This document shows positions 35,348-45,669 of a stretch of 64,000 nt of DNA, piece after piece. Numbering within the stretch: the stretch's first letter is position 1; each line of letters starts with the position of its first letter. The notes under the pieces were generated by a model. That model did not search any database and was not told where the DNA came from. It worked only from the letters and a program-made list of their open reading frames with translations. Position numbers and translations under genes: made by a program. Origin of the DNA: Paenibacillus aceti (lineage in GTDB: Bacteria > Bacillota > Bacilli > Paenibacillales > Paenibacillaceae); the NCBI RefSeq assembly GCF_003614185.1, contig NZ_KZ987724.1, positions 1,544,633 to 1,608,632 of the forward strand, read 5' to 3'.

Positions 35348-36388
35348 CTATGGACGAACAACCACTTTGATCACTTGATCTGTGCGCTGCTCGAACATTT
35401 TGAAGCCTTTCTCAATTTCGTCGAGCGTAATTCGATGTGTAATCATTGGAGTCAAATCGATCTTGCCCATTTGAATCAGCTTAATCAATTTCCTAATGTT
35501 CCCGAGATAAGATAATCCCATCTCGATCCGTACATTCTTCATAAAGGCTTCTTGAAGCGGAATGGATACGGGCTGCCCGAAGATGCCGACGAGAGAGACG
35601 CGGCCACAGAGCCCAACACATTTCAAAGCTTGCTGGAGCGTAATCTCCGCACCTGCCGCTTCGATCGCTGCATCTGCCCCCTTACCCTTCGTTAATTCGG
35701 CGATAACAGCCAGCGGGTCCTGCTCCTTGGCATTGATCGTGTGCGTGGCTCCCATACGGGCACCGACCTCCAGCCGATATGGATCAATATCGACCAGAAT
35801 GATCTGGCTAGGCAGGAATAGCCGAGCTGCTTGAACCGCACATAGTCCCACAGGCCCGGCACCAAAGACAACTACACTATCCCCATGCTCAATCGCTGCC
35901 TTCTCCGCTGCAAAATATCCAGTAGACAGAATATCGCCGACGAACAACACCTGCTCATCCGCTAAGTCCTCAGGAACATGAACCAGATTGACGTCAGCAT
36001 AAGGAATCCGCATATATTCACTCTGTGATCCGGATAGACCGCCGAACTCCTGGCCGCTGCCATGCACGCCGCCATTCATACAATGCATAATGTCGCCCTT
36101 TTGGCAGCGCTCGCATCCTCCGCAATAAGCTGCCGCTGGGCCGACGACCCGATCACCCGCTTTGAATTGCTTGACCTTGCTCCCGACCTCTTCCACAATC
36201 CCTACGTACTCGTGGCCGAGCGCATAGCCTGGTGTTGTCGGGATATGTCCGTGCACCAGATGAACATCACTGCCGCAAATCGTGGTCAGCACGATCCGGA
36301 TGATCGCATCCGTATCGTCTAACAATACCGGTTTTTCCAATGTGGTCAGTTCAACTTCCTTAGAGCCTTTGTAGACAAGCGCCTTCAA
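35348..36388 (-). CDS. Zinc-dependent alcohol dehydrogenase (MDR family)
   Basis: 346 aa from a TTG at 36388, seven bases after AGGAGG; the upstream frame to 36415 precedes that site. Catalytic-zinc motif CGSDVHLVHG and GHEYVGIVEEVG, structural-zinc cysteines in CGGCERCQKGDIMHC, and NAD(P)-binding VVFGAGPVGLCAVQ with an acidic VDIDP after the fold, favouring NAD. It oxidises a secondary alcohol or polyol. Single gene; substrate unknown. Confidence 0.92.
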   Translation of the reverse strand: MKALVYKGSKEVELTTLEKPVLLDDTDAIIRIVLTTICGSDVHLVHGHIPTTPGYALGHEYVGIVEEVGSKVKQFKAGDRVVGPAAAYCGGCERCQKGDIMHCMNGGVHGSGQEFGGLSGSQSEYMRIPYADVNLVHVPEDLADEQVLFVGDILSTGYFAAEKAAIEHGDSVVVFGAGPVGLCAVQAARLFLPSQIILVDIDPYRLEVGARMGATHTINAKEQDPLAVIAELTKGKGADAAIEAAGAEITLQQALKCVGLCGRVSLVGIFGQPVSIPLQEAFMKNVRIEMGLSYLGNIRKLIKLIQMGKIDLTPMITHRITLDEIEKGFKMFEQRTDQVIKVVVRP

Positions 36389-36455
36389 TTCAACCCCTCC
36401 TAAGTGATTCACCATCGATTTCTACGCCAAATAAAACGTTTGCAAATTTAATTAT

Positions 36456-36467
36456 ATCAAATTTGAT
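36456..36467. promoter_or_regulatory. Palindrome and -10 region upstream of the alcohol dehydrogenase
   Basis: ATCAAATTTGAT is a perfect 12-base palindrome overlapping a minus-strand TATAAT box, 68 bases before the TTG start. A repressor site is plausible but no regulator lies next to it. Confidence 0.4.
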
Positions 36468-36544
36468 TTATACCAAGTCAGCGAAAGTATTATTTAACGG
36501 CTTGAATTGTGACGAATTGGTTAATTATTCCTATAAAAATAGCT

Positions 36545-36589
36545 GCAGCGACAGCCCTGGATCACTCAGATCCGAAAGACTGCCGCTAC
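36545..36589 (-). terminator. Terminator of the first chemoreceptor gene
   Basis: GCAGCGACAG pairs with CTGCCGCTAC with one mismatch, an inner GGATC/GATCC stem, then TATTTTTAT on the minus strand. It lies 21 bases after the stop. Confidence 0.7.
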
Positions 36590-36609
36590 AATCGCTTCAA
36601 GCTAAAGTG

Positions 36610-38592
36610 CTAGATTTTGAATCTCTTAACTAGCTGCTCCAGTTCATTACTGGATTGACTTAATTCCTCCGCCGATTGCGAGACCGTATCGATCGCCTGC
36701 AATTGGTCTTGTGTAGAAGCACTTACCTCTTCGGCTGCAGCCGCGGATTCTTCGGAAATAGCAGACAGACTCTCAATCGACTGTACAACATCATCCTTTA
36801 AGGTAGACATCTTCTGTACCTCGCCTGTCACCTGGTTAATCGATTGAATAACCTGCTCCATCAATTCCTGAATCATCGTAAATGCCGTCTCCGTATCTCG
36901 CACAGCACCATTCTGTTCTATCGTAATTTCCTTCGTCCGGCTCATCGCCTTAGTCGCACGCTCCGCCTCTTCAATAATACCTAGAATGGTATCACGAATT
37001 TCCTCGGTATGCTCGGCTGACTTCTCGGCAAGCTTGCGGATTTCCGTAGCGACTACAGAGAAGCCTTTACCCGCCTCCCCGGCTCTCGCCGCTTCAATCG
37101 ATGCATTGAGTGCCAGCAGATTGGTCTGACCGGAGATCGCATTCATCAAGGCCACAACATCCTGAATATCATTAATTTTCTCTACAAGTATACCTAACAC
37201 ATTTCCGATCGATTGAATTTCACGATAAGATTCATCTGAACGGGTCTGAAGGACTACCAGCTTCTCCCGGCCATCGACACTCGCCCGCTGTGTCTCATTC
37301 GATTTAGTCTGCATATCATCCACAGTTTCTTCGATTAACGTAAATTGGGAAGCCAGTTCACCTGTTACACGCTGCATATTATCCAGATTAGTCGCACTTT
37401 CTACCGAGCCCTTGGCCACATCTGACATGGCGTGAGCGATCTCCTCGCTCGTCGCCTTCGTCTCTTCAGACACGGCGCTAAGACTCACTGCCGATTCCGA
37501 TACATTCTCGGAGGAGACGATAACCTGTGACAGTACCTCACGTACCCTCTGCACCATTTCATTGAAATGACGGGTTAGTTGGCCGATTTCATCCTTCGAT
37601 TTACTCTCCCCTTGAACCGTCAAATCCCCTTTAGCCATGAGTTGTACTTGCTTCGTTAACTGAATGATCGGTTTGGTAAAATAACGGGCGATGAAGTAAA
37701 TAATAAAGCTCGCGACTACCATCGCAATCAGGGAGATCACCATATTCGTTCGTTGTACTTGGTTTACAAGCCTTAATAGTTCCTTTTCTTTATAAACGAT
37801 CCCTATTTTCCAATTCGTACCTTCCAACGTGTTGTAATAGACAATTTTCTTAATATGATCTTCATCGGTGTATTCAAATTTGCCTGAATCCTGATCATAT
37901 AATGGGGCCATATGCGGATTTTCTTTTATGTTCTCGCCTGCCTTATCCGGATGGGCAATCGCATTGCCTTCGGCATCTAGAATGAAACCATAGCCACCAT
38001 AGCCCACATTTATTTCATTGACTTGCTCCGTCACTGTACTCAATGGTAGATCCAAAGCGACGACGCCGATCACTTGGTCATGATCTACAATGGCCTTGGC
38101 GATGGCTATTTTCATTTGCTTGGCGCTATCCAGATAAGGATTCGTGTATTGGACTTCTTCCGGATTTTTACTCGCTACTTGAAACCAAGGTCTTGTGGTT
38201 GGATCATAATTAGCATCATAGGTATTGGATGTATCAGGATCATACATATGCTTGGACGAACTTGCCATATAAATATACGAAACCTCTGGCTTTACCTTTA
38301 TGTAATTAATCATTTCATTGCGCATTTCTGGCGTTAAATCCTCTTGATCCGCTTGGATGATCGCTTTAAGACGAGGATCCTCACTGAAAACTAAAATATC
38401 CTTCGCATAATTGGTAATACGTAAATCCGTCATTTTCATTAACGTTTCCGCCTGCTCGGCTCCTTCGATGTCCAAATCTGCTTTAAAGTTTTTGGACATC
38501 TGATTCCCTGTTACGAATTGCGAGACAACCATAATAATTATGAGTAATGCCGCAAAGATGAGAATGAGTTTGTTCTGCAATTTGTTCAACAA
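36610..38592 (-). CDS. Methyl-accepting chemotaxis protein with dCache sensor
   Basis: 660 aa from a TTG at 38592, seven bases after GGGGG; this start aligns with the ATG of the paralogue at 41462. Membrane helix near residues 10-30, extracellular dCache_1 sensor ([25 protein letters not shown]), a second helix near 280-305, HAMP ([20 protein letters not shown]), and a cytoplasmic signalling domain with the hairpin tip [20 protein letters not shown]. It senses small ligands and controls CheA. An IS200-type element lies in its upstream region. Confidence 0.92.
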   Translation of the reverse strand: MLNKLQNKLILIFAALLIIIMVVSQFVTGNQMSKNFKADLDIEGAEQAETLMKMTDLRITNYAKDILVFSEDPRLKAIIQADQEDLTPEMRNEMINYIKVKPEVSYIYMASSSKHMYDPDTSNTYDANYDPTTRPWFQVASKNPEEVQYTNPYLDSAKQMKIAIAKAIVDHDQVIGVVALDLPLSTVTEQVNEINVGYGGYGFILDAEGNAIAHPDKAGENIKENPHMAPLYDQDSGKFEYTDEDHIKKIVYYNTLEGTNWKIGIVYKEKELLRLVNQVQRTNMVISLIAMVVASFIIYFIARYFTKPIIQLTKQVQLMAKGDLTVQGESKSKDEIGQLTRHFNEMVQRVREVLSQVIVSSENVSESAVSLSAVSEETKATSEEIAHAMSDVAKGSVESATNLDNMQRVTGELASQFTLIEETVDDMQTKSNETQRASVDGREKLVVLQTRSDESYREIQSIGNVLGILVEKINDIQDVVALMNAISGQTNLLALNASIEAARAGEAGKGFSVVATEIRKLAEKSAEHTEEIRDTILGIIEEAERATKAMSRTKEITIEQNGAVRDTETAFTMIQELMEQVIQSINQVTGEVQKMSTLKDDVVQSIESLSAISEESAAAAEEVSASTQDQLQAIDTVSQSAEELSQSSNELEQLVKRFKI

Positions 38593-38671
38593 GATTTTTC
38601 CCCCTAGACATGTTGTAAGATTATGAAGCGATTGGGCCCTACTCATTATATCGACCTTTAGCCCTATAAAT

Positions 38672-39388
38672 CATGACCACCCGTCCAACGGGTGGTTTGC
38701 ACTTGGGGTATAACCCCCTGTTGCCAAACTGCGCCTAAAGACGCTAGCCTGACCACAAATCTGTTCAGGCTCAGTGTAATTTGTCACTTTCACTAACCAG
38801 TTAAACTGGTTTATTTCTTTTTGCTCCTGTTACTGCTAAACGGATCTTCGTACTCTTTTACACTCAACTTATCTATTGCTTGGTCATGTGCTTCTTGTTC
38901 ACGAATGTATTTTGCTACGGTTGCTTCATTTAGGCCCACTGTACTTACATAATAGCCTTCTGCCCAAAATTTTCGATTCCCATATTTATACTTTAGTTGC
39001 GCGTGCTTTTCAAAGATCATTAGCGAACTTTTCCCCTTCAGATATCCCATGAATGTGGACACGGCTATCTTTGGGGGGATCGCTACCAGCATGTGTACAT
39101 GATCTGGCATCATATGACCTTCCAGGATGTCCACTCCCTTATACTTACATAAACGTTTGAAAATTTCGATTAAGTCTTTCCTCACTTGATTATAGATCTC
39201 TTTCCGTCTATACTTCGGGGTGAACACAATGTGGTATTTGCACATCCACTTCGTGTGAGCTAGACTATAGCTCTTGTTTGCCATCTAAGACCATTCCTTT
39301 CAATTGAGCCTGAACATCTCAATTCTATCGGGATGGTCTTATTGGTCAAACCCTCGATCCCTCCACCCGCATAGCGGGTGGTTTTTTG
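38672..39388 (-). mobile_element. IS200/IS605-type insertion element (IS200 group)
   Basis: About 715 bases, the usual IS200 size, with one transposase gene. Subterminal hairpins mark both ends: ACCACCCGT with ACGGGTGGT at 38676-38696, and CCACCCGC with GCGGGTGG at 39363-39381 followed by six T. No terminal inverted repeats or target duplication are expected for this family. Exact ends are estimated from the hairpins. Confidence 0.75.
38811..39284 (-). CDS. tnpA: IS200-type Y1 HUH transposase TnpA
   Basis: 157 aa. The HUH motif is HVHML at about residues 62-66, and the catalytic tyrosine lies in the YYVSTVG segment (about residue 111). The N-terminal KYHIVFTPKYRRKEI is typical. It moves single-stranded DNA via the hairpins at the element's ends. 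Length is normal and the frame is intact, so the element may be active. Confidence 0.93.
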   Translation of the reverse strand: MANKSYSLAHTKWMCKYHIVFTPKYRRKEIYNQVRKDLIEIFKRLCKYKGVDILEGHMMPDHVHMLVAIPPKIAVSTFMGYLKGKSSLMIFEKHAQLKYKYGNRKFWAEGYYVSTVGLNEATVAKYIREQEAHDQAIDKLSVKEYEDPFSSNRSKKK

Positions 39389-39430
39389 TTTCGCGCGTTT
39401 CACGCACTCAACTGGCTAAAGCCATAATTA

Positions 39431-39466
39431 AATAACCTGAGCAAAAAAACAGCTGCTCAGGTTATT
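39431..39466 (-). terminator. Terminator of the second chemoreceptor gene
   Basis: AATAACCTGAGCA pairs perfectly with TGCTCAGGTTATT over a ten-base loop, 23 bases after the stop, followed by TAATTAT on the minus strand. Confidence 0.75.
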
Positions 39467-39488
39467 CTTCATACCACTTGTTCAAATA

Positions 39489-41462
39489 TTAAATTTTAAA
39501 TTTCTTCACCAGCTGCTCTAATTCCCCACTTGCCAGACTTAAGGATTCCGCTGATTTCGCAACCGTGTCGATCGCCAGCAATTGATCCTGTGTAGAGGCA
39601 CTGACTTCCTCTGCCGCAGCCGCAGATTCCTGGGAGATCGCTGATAGATTCTCGATAGACTGAACCACATCATCCTTCAAGCTAGACATTTCCACAACCT
39701 GTCCCGACATTTGATTAATCGCATGAATGACCTGGTTCATCAATTCCTGAATCGTCGTAAATGCCGTCTCTGTATCTTTAACCGCACTGTTCTGTTCCAT
39801 CGTAATTTCCTTCGTCCGGCTCATCGCTACAGTTGCACGCTCCGCTTCTTCTATAATGCCCAGAATGGTATCACGAATCTCCGTAGTATGCTCGGCCGAT
39901 TTCTCAGCCAGCTTGCGAATCTCGGTAGCGACAACAGAGAAGCCTTGGCCTGCTTCGCCTGCACGGGCTGCCTCGATAGATGCATTCAGAGCGAGCAGAT
40001 TGGTCTGGCTGGAGATCCCATTCATCGTCGCTACGACTTCCTGGATATCATTGATTCTCTCCACGAGAATGCCGAGCACTTGCTCAATCGACTGAATTTC
40101 ATGATTGGATTCGTCCGAACGGGTCTGGAGCACAGCCAGCTTCTCGCGTCCATCCACACTTGCCTGCTGTGTCGTGTTGGATTTATCCTGCATATGATTC
40201 ATCGTATCTTCGATCAGTGTAAATTGAGAATCCAGATCACCCGTTACACGCTGCATTTTATCAAGATTCGTCGCACCTTCTACCGAGCCTTGCGCCACAT
40301 CCGTCATCGCCCGAGCGATTTCTTCACTGGTCGCCTTGGTCTCCTCGGAGACAGCGCTCAGGCTAACCGCCGAATCCGACAGCTTCACTGAAGAATCGAC
40401 AACCTGGGACAGCACTCCGCGAATCTTCTGTACCATCTCATTGAAATGACCTGTTAATTGCCCGATCTCGTCCTTGGATTTGACCTCGCCTTGAACCGTC
40501 AAGTCCCCATCAGCCATCAATTTCACCTGTTTGGTGAGCTGAATAATCGGCTTCGTAAAGTAACGCGCGATAAAATAAATGATCAGGCTTGCGATCACAA
40601 TCGAGATGATCGTAATCGTTAAATTCACCATCTGAATCTGATTAACCAGTTTCAATAGTTCCTTTTCCTTGTATACGACACCGACCTTCCACCCGGTGAG
40701 CTTCAATGTCGTAAAGTATATTATCTTCTCCGTTCCATTATCGTTATATTGTATTTTCCCTGAATCCTCGTTGTACATTTGCTCTACATAAGACTTGTCC
40801 CGTTGATTCTCGCCATCCGAATCTGGGAACACGATCGGATCACCTTGTGAATTCAGGATGAAACCAAAGCCATTGTAGCCTACATTAGTCTCATTCACCT
40901 GATCGGTAATATCATCCAGGTTCATATCCAGTGCGTAGACCCCCAGCACTTTATCGTTCTCCACGACAGCCTTGGAGATAGAGACCTTCATTTTCAGACT
41001 GATCAGATCCATATACGGCTCGGTAAATTGCACCTCATTCTTATTGTCATTCGCCCGTTTATACCATGGTCTGACGAGAGGATCGTAATCCTTCTCGTAC
41101 ACATTATCCTCCGGATCATACATCCGCTTGGTAGGGTCCCCCATATAAACCGCAGATACCTCCGGGTTAAGCTTAGTATACGATTTCATCTCCTTTATCA
41201 TAGATGGTGTTAATGAACCTGCTTTGAAGATGTTTTTGATTTCATCCATGTCACTGAAATGCATAACATCCTTCGCATAGTTGTCGAGACGCAACTCCGT
41301 TATCTGTGCTAATGCGATGGCCTCTTCAATCCCTGTCTCGTCCAGGTCCTTCTTGAAGCTTTGGCTCATTTGTGAAGTGGTCGCTAACTGCGAGGTGACC
41401 ATAGCTCCAATCAGCAATACTGCGAAAATGAGTATAAGCTTGTTCTGTAACTTTTTAAACAT
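39489..41462 (-). CDS. Methyl-accepting chemotaxis protein with dCache sensor (paralogue)
   Basis: 657 aa with AGGAGG before the ATG. Same architecture as the protein at 36610-38592: first helix about residues 8-28, dCache_1 sensor ([27 protein letters not shown]), second helix about 280-300, HAMP and the [20 protein letters not shown] tip. The cytoplasmic parts are nearly identical and the sensor parts differ more, so a local duplication followed by change in ligand range is likely. Confidence 0.93.
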   Translation of the reverse strand: MFKKLQNKLILIFAVLLIGAMVTSQLATTSQMSQSFKKDLDETGIEEAIALAQITELRLDNYAKDVMHFSDMDEIKNIFKAGSLTPSMIKEMKSYTKLNPEVSAVYMGDPTKRMYDPEDNVYEKDYDPLVRPWYKRANDNKNEVQFTEPYMDLISLKMKVSISKAVVENDKVLGVYALDMNLDDITDQVNETNVGYNGFGFILNSQGDPIVFPDSDGENQRDKSYVEQMYNEDSGKIQYNDNGTEKIIYFTTLKLTGWKVGVVYKEKELLKLVNQIQMVNLTITIISIVIASLIIYFIARYFTKPIIQLTKQVKLMADGDLTVQGEVKSKDEIGQLTGHFNEMVQKIRGVLSQVVDSSVKLSDSAVSLSAVSEETKATSEEIARAMTDVAQGSVEGATNLDKMQRVTGDLDSQFTLIEDTMNHMQDKSNTTQQASVDGREKLAVLQTRSDESNHEIQSIEQVLGILVERINDIQEVVATMNGISSQTNLLALNASIEAARAGEAGQGFSVVATEIRKLAEKSAEHTTEIRDTILGIIEEAERATVAMSRTKEITMEQNSAVKDTETAFTTIQELMNQVIHAINQMSGQVVEMSSLKDDVVQSIENLSAISQESAAAAEEVSASTQDQLLAIDTVAKSAESLSLASGELEQLVKKFKI

Positions 41463-41482
41463 GATGACGACCTCCTATGTAA

Positions 41483-41596
41483 TGTAAGCGTTACAAAACC
41501 ATTACTGAGAAGTATGTATAACAACAGTAATGACGCAATAACGTCTCCTAAAAAATTTTAGCATAATTTAACTATATGTGGAATGTCGTTATTGCG
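41483..41596. promoter_or_regulatory. Inverted repeats upstream of the second chemoreceptor
   Basis: TGTAAGCGTTACA (41483-41495) lies just before the ribosome site and is an odd palindrome, one base short of a cre site. CGCAATAACG (41534-41543) and CGTTATTGCG (41587-41596) form a ten-base perfect inverted repeat 43 bases apart, enclosing the likely promoter. Function unknown. Confidence 0.4.
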
Positions 41597-41650
41597 AACG
41601 ATTATTTTACAAGGCTCAACTCCGTCATAATTTCGTCATCGGCATTAGAA

Positions 41651-41689
41651 AAACCCGTAGAATGGATGATTATATCCACCAACGGGTTT
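41651..41689 (-). terminator. Terminator of the amino-acid ABC operon
   Basis: AAACCCGT pairs with ACGGGTTT, with TGGAT/ATCCA inside; on the minus strand a TTTTTC run follows. It lies 24 bases after the ATPase stop. Confidence 0.75.
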
Positions 41690-41712
41690 ACAAGTTTAAC
41701 GAGCTTATAAAG

Positions 41713-42441
41713 TTACAGCACCTTCTCCAGGAAGCTGATCGTACGTTCATTCTTCGGATTGCCGAACACTTCCTCCGGCGCTCCTTCTTCAATAATGTAG
41801 CCACCGTCCATGAATACGACCCGGTCCGCGACTTCTCTAGCGAAGCCCATCTCATGCGTTACGATCACCATCGTCATCCCTTCACGAGCCAGGTCCTTCA
41901 TAACGCCGAGCACCTCGCCGACCATTTCAGGGTCAAGCGCCGAAGTCGGCTCATCGAAGAGCATGACATCCGGATTCATCGCTAGCGCACGAGCGATTGC
42001 CACCCGCTGCTTCTGACCGCCAGACAGCTGGCTCGGGAATGATTCAGCCTTGTCAACCAATCCGACCCGCTCCAGCAAGCGCAATGCCGTAGTCCGCGCC
42101 TGCTCCGCATTCATTTTGCCCAATTCCATAGGCGCGAACATAATGTTCTTCAGTACGCTGAAATGCGGAAATAGGTTAAAATGCTGGAACACCATGCCGA
42201 TATTCTCACGCGCCTTATTGATATTCGTCTTCGGATCATTCAGATCATGATCATCGACGGTGACCCGTCCAGCCGTAATTTCCTCGAGACGGTTGATACA
42301 GCGTAGGAAGGTACTTTTACCCGAACCGGAAGGGCCGATCAGGCATACGACCTCACCTTCCTGAACCTGCATATCAATTCCCTTTAGCACCTGATTGCTA
42401 CCATAGCTCTTATGCAATCCTTCAATGCGGATTTTACCCAC
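41713..42441 (-). CDS. Polar amino-acid ABC transporter ATPase (GlnQ type)
   Basis: 242 aa from a GTG at 42441 preceded by AGGAGGGC. Walker [11 protein letters not shown] loop [11 protein letters not shown], signature [14 protein letters not shown], Walker [15 protein letters not shown], switch His VTHEMGFA. Overlaps the end of the fused binding protein-permease gene by eight bases, so the two form a complete importer. Confidence 0.95.
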   Translation of the reverse strand: MGKIRIEGLHKSYGSNQVLKGIDMQVQEGEVVCLIGPSGSGKSTFLRCINRLEEITAGRVTVDDHDLNDPKTNINKARENIGMVFQHFNLFPHFSVLKNIMFAPMELGKMNAEQARTTALRLLERVGLVDKAESFPSQLSGGQKQRVAIARALAMNPDVMLFDEPTSALDPEMVGEVLGVMKDLAREGMTMVIVTHEMGFAREVADRVVFMDGGYIIEEGAPEEVFGNPKNERTISFLEKVL

Positions 42442-43882
42442 GGTGCGCCCTCCTTTCGAGATAACCTGAGAGTTTCGTTAGAATCGTGATGACCAGCAGG
42501 TACATAATCGCTACGACCAGCCAGATATCGAAGGAAGCGAAGGTTCTGGCGATAATGATCTTACCGGATTGCGTCAGCTCTACAAGGCCGATCGCCGACA
42601 GAATCGACGTATCCTTCAGCGTAATCACCATCTGATTGATAAGTGCCGGGATCATAATGCGGATCGCCTGTGGAATAATAATCTTGATCATCGCTTTGCG
42701 ATAAGGCAGACCCAATGATCGGGCGGCCTCCATCTGCCCGCGGTCAATCGACTGAATGCCGCCGCGGATAATCTCCGTCACATAAGCCCCTGTATTCAAG
42801 CTCAGCGTCAAGATCGCCGCCAGGAAGAGCGGCATGGTGAAGCCGAATGCCTGCGGAATACCGAAGTAAATAAAGAAAGCAAGGACGATCAGCGGAATAC
42901 CGCGGAAGAGATCGACGAATACCGTGGCAACCCCACGCAGGAAGCGATTCCGTCCTACCTTCATAAATCCGAAGATCAACCCGAAGATCAAAGCAATGAA
43001 CAAGGATACGATCGTATATAGCAGTGTCTTACCAAGACCATTAAGCAGCGCGGGCAGCGATTCCATTATTAGCCCCCAGCGGCTTTGCTGCACCGGTTGG
43101 GAAGCATTCTCACCCAGATACTTCTCCAGAATCTGATCATACTGACCGTTCGTCTGCAAATTAGCCAGACCTGCATTGAATTTATTCATAAGCTCCTGAT
43201 TCATTCCTTTGTTCACCGCGAAGCCATAGGAGCCGCCTACTTCTTTTTCCGTTACGATTTTTAGCCCGTTATTCTGATTAACCCCATAGGCCAGAACGGG
43301 ATAATCATCAAAGCAAGCTACCGAATTTCCGGTCTTTACATCCTCATACATTTGTGCAGAATCGTCGAAGGGAACGATCGTGAAGCTGTATTCGGCAGCG
43401 ATCGATTCAGCGAATCGATAGCCCTCGGTGCCGGTCTTGACAGCTACCTTCTTCCCCTGCAAATCTTCATAGCTCTTGACGCTGTCATTATTCTTGCCGA
43501 TGGCCATCACTACGCCCGATTGAAAATAAGGCTCTGACAGTTCAAATTTCTGCTTGCGCTCCTCCGTAATACTCATCCCGGCGATGACGCCGTCCACCTG
43601 CTTCGCTTCCAGCGCCTGAACCGCTGCATTGAAGCCCAGTGGCTTAATCTCATACTTGAAATTCTGATCCTTGGCGATCGCTTCTAACAGGTCCATATCA
43701 ATCCCGACGAACTTACCGCTGGCATCCTGAAACTCAAACGGAGCAAAGGTTATATCTGTACCTATAACATAGGTTTTGCCCGGAGCCCCTTCCGCTGCGG
43801 CATCCCTCACCCAGCCGGACAAGCCGGTCAGCATGAGGAGCATCAAGGATATAGTGAATAATGATAGCTTTCTAAATTTCAT
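42434..43882 (-). CDS. Fused amino-acid binding protein and permease (GlnP type)
   Basis: 482 aa. Signal peptide (residues 1-30, ending DAAAEG), then a family 3 binding domain at about 35-265 ([55 protein letters not shown]), then a HisM-type permease at about 275-480 ([40 protein letters not shown]). Fusion of receptor and channel is known from Streptococcus and Lactococcus GlnP; two copies should assemble with two ATPases. The acidic Asp in the ligand region suggests a polar amino acid. Confidence 0.93.
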   Translation of the reverse strand: MKFRKLSLFTISLMLLMLTGLSGWVRDAAAEGAPGKTYVIGTDITFAPFEFQDASGKFVGIDMDLLEAIAKDQNFKYEIKPLGFNAAVQALEAKQVDGVIAGMSITEERKQKFELSEPYFQSGVVMAIGKNNDSVKSYEDLQGKKVAVKTGTEGYRFAESIAAEYSFTIVPFDDSAQMYEDVKTGNSVACFDDYPVLAYGVNQNNGLKIVTEKEVGGSYGFAVNKGMNQELMNKFNAGLANLQTNGQYDQILEKYLGENASQPVQQSRWGLIMESLPALLNGLGKTLLYTIVSLFIALIFGLIFGFMKVGRNRFLRGVATVFVDLFRGIPLIVLAFFIYFGIPQAFGFTMPLFLAAILTLSLNTGAYVTEIIRGGIQSIDRGQMEAARSLGLPYRKAMIKIIIPQAIRIMIPALINQMVITLKDTSILSAIGLVELTQSGKIIIARTFASFDIWLVVAIMYLLVITILTKLSGYLERRAHRG

Positions 43883-44114
43883 ATGTCCTCTCCTTCTCTG
43901 TCAATTTCCCAATATGATCTCCCCTATTATTTCCCCCATGGCAGGTTTCCTACCATCAGATAATTTATTTTAACAAAAATCACATCGATCCTAAAAATAC
44001 AATTTCAACCAGAAAGCTTGGAGTTCTACTCATTCATCATGAGGAAAAGCCCGCCGTTAAGCCATTTTCGCTCTCTTTTACAGCCGAAAATTACCTACTG
44101 ATCAAAGTTTTTTA

Positions 44115-44142
44115 TAAGCCCAATAAACTAAGCCCAATAAAC
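44115..44142. repeat. 14-base tandem duplication
   Basis: TAAGCCCAATAAAC occurs twice head to tail (44115-44128, 44129-44142) just past a terminator. The rest of the gap 43883-44140 is AT-rich upstream sequence of the amino-acid operon with no gene. Confidence 0.8.
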
Positions 44143-44163
44143 CCGTCTCAAATCGAGACGGGT
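44141..44163 (-). terminator. Terminator downstream of the ABC exporter relic
   Basis: ACCCGTCTC pairs with GAGACGGGT over a five-base loop, 20 bases after the relic's stop. The following minus-strand sequence starts TTTATT. Confidence 0.7.
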
Positions 44164-44182
44164 CAGGTCCTCACTTTGAATT

Positions 44183-44559
44183 TTATGAACCGAATTGAAG
44201 CCCATCCGGCAATGAGCTGATGAACTCATCTAGCTTTGCTCGGCGTACCGCTTCCCAAATTTCCGCATCAGAGGCGCGCAGATTACCATAGGCAATATTT
44301 TCACGAATCGTTCCTGAGAAGAGGAAGACATCCTGCTGCACAATCCCGATCTGTCCACGCAGGGAGGCCAGCTTCATGCTGGCGATGTCGATGCCATCCA
44401 CCGTAATCTTCCCGGATATCTGTCTCGATATTAATACCCAGTTGATGCCCCCAATATGTCACGATGTATTGCAGCAGACTATTAAGCGCATACACAGCCA
44501 AAATCAACCATAAACAAGACTTTATAAGGCTTGTAGTAAGCGAGAAATTTCCACAGCAA
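44183..44559 (-). pseudogene. ABC exporter relic with several internal deletions
   Basis: From a TTG at 44559 with AGGAG eight bases upstream, the minus strand reads LWKFLAYYKPYKVLFMVDFG, the normal start of an MsbA-like half-transporter. It then passes, with missing blocks and frame changes, to LAVYALNSLLQYIVTYWGHQ, LGINIETDI, and the nucleotide-binding piece VDGIDIASMKLASLRGQIGI, QQDVFLFSGTIRENIAYGN and DEFISSLPDGLQFGS. Walker A, the signature and Walker B are all lost. About 80 percent of an ordinary 580-residue gene is missing while both ends are kept. It follows the siderophore permease genes and may once have been part of that operon. Confidence 0.8.
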
Positions 44560-44631
44560 AGTATACGCTCCTTTCAATAGGGCTGCGGCAGTCCGTCTCA
44601 CTTGCGGATCCTGCCAGCAGCCCTCCAATTT

Positions 44632-45669
44632 CTATCGTGAACGACTCAATAAATATAGAAAATAAGGTGCGCCGACAATGGCGACGATGATTCCGGCCGG
44701 GATCTCAGACGGCTGCAGAATCAAGCGACCGAGCATATCGGCCACGATAACCATCAGCGAGCCGATCAGTGCGGACGCCGGCAGCAGCGCCTGATGCTTC
44801 GGGCCAACGAGCCGTCTGCCCAGATGCGGGCCGATCAGGCCCACGAAACCGATGCCACCGCTCACGGCGACACAGGAGCCAGCCAGCCCCACCGCAGCCG
44901 CGAGCAGGACGATCTGCTCCTTGGACACCTTCGCGCCTAGACCAGTCGCCGTCATCTCCCCCAGATTCAGCACATTCATCGTCCGTGCCTTGGAGAAGAC
45001 GAATGGGAGCAGGATCACGATGAACGGTAATAGGGCGAGAACAAATTTCCAATTCGTTCCCCAGATACTCCCCGCCATCCAGGTCGCCACGAACTGATAC
45101 TTCTCCGGATTGATCCGCAGTGTGATCACGATGGTCGCGGCGCTGATGCCCGCTGCGACGGCTACGCCTGTCAGCAGCAGCCGCGTAGGCAGCAAGCCCT
45201 TGTGGCGCTTGTAAGATAAGGAGAAGATGATCGCGGCGGTCACCCCGGCACCGATCCAGGCCAATACTGGCAGCAGAAATATCGAAGCTGTGCCCATATT
45301 CGGATAGTAAGCCACGAAGATTAATACGACCAATCCCGCCCCGGCATTGATGCCGAGAATTCCCGGGTCAGCGAGCGCATTGCGGGATATACCTTGCATA
45401 ATACAGCCCGACACCGCAAGTCCGGCGCCGATCAGCACGGAAATGACGATGCGCGGCAGACGGAACTGGAACAGGATTAATTCTTCCTTTTCCGTGCCTC
45501 CACCGAATAAAGTGCGAATCGTATCCAGCGGAGACAGACGGATAAATCCCGTGTTCATACTTAGCACAAAAGCAATAATGATAAGCAAGCCAAGGATCAG
45601 CAATACTGCAATATTATGCTGTTGCTTGCGCTTGTCCTTAAGCGACATCCCATTTGAAGTCTCCATCAT
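44632..45669 (-). CDS. Iron-siderophore ABC transporter permease (FecCD family)
   Basis: 345 aa, about nine or ten membrane helices. FecCD signatures: GAGLAVSGCIMQGISRNALA, DPGILGINAGAGL, GGIGFVGLIGPHLGRRLVG and the C-terminal EIPAGIIVAIVGAPYFLYLL. The ATG overlaps the stop of the partner permease (ATGA). The pair resembles YfhA/YfiZ of Bacillus. No ATPase gene follows; the next gene is a relic. Confidence 0.93.
   Translation of the reverse strand: MMETSNGMSLKDKRKQQHNIAVLLILGLLIIIAFVLSMNTGFIRLSPLDTIRTLFGGGTEKEELILFQFRLPRIVISVLIGAGLAVSGCIMQGISRNALADPGILGINAGAGLVVLIFVAYYPNMGTASIFLLPVLAWIGAGVTAAIIFSLSYKRHKGLLPTRLLLTGVAVAAGISAATIVITLRINPEKYQFVATWMAGSIWGTNWKFVLALLPFIVILLPFVFSKARTMNVLNLGEMTATGLGAKVSKEQIVLLAAAVGLAGSCVAVSGGIGFVGLIGPHLGRRLVGPKHQALLPASALIGSLMVIVADMLGRLILQPSEIPAGIIVAIVGAPYFLYLLSRSR

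Noticed and set aside
39711-40391. Plus-strand 226-codon open frame
   Set aside because: Antisense shadow of the conserved chemoreceptor signalling domain.
41483-41495. cre site before the second chemoreceptor
   Set aside because: TGTAAGCGTTACA is one base shorter than the CcpA consensus and lies next to the ribosome site; kept only as an unassigned palindrome.
44301-44507. Separate small membrane protein
   Set aside because: Its start matches the membrane part of an ABC exporter but the frame then departs; it is a piece of the relic at 44183-44559.
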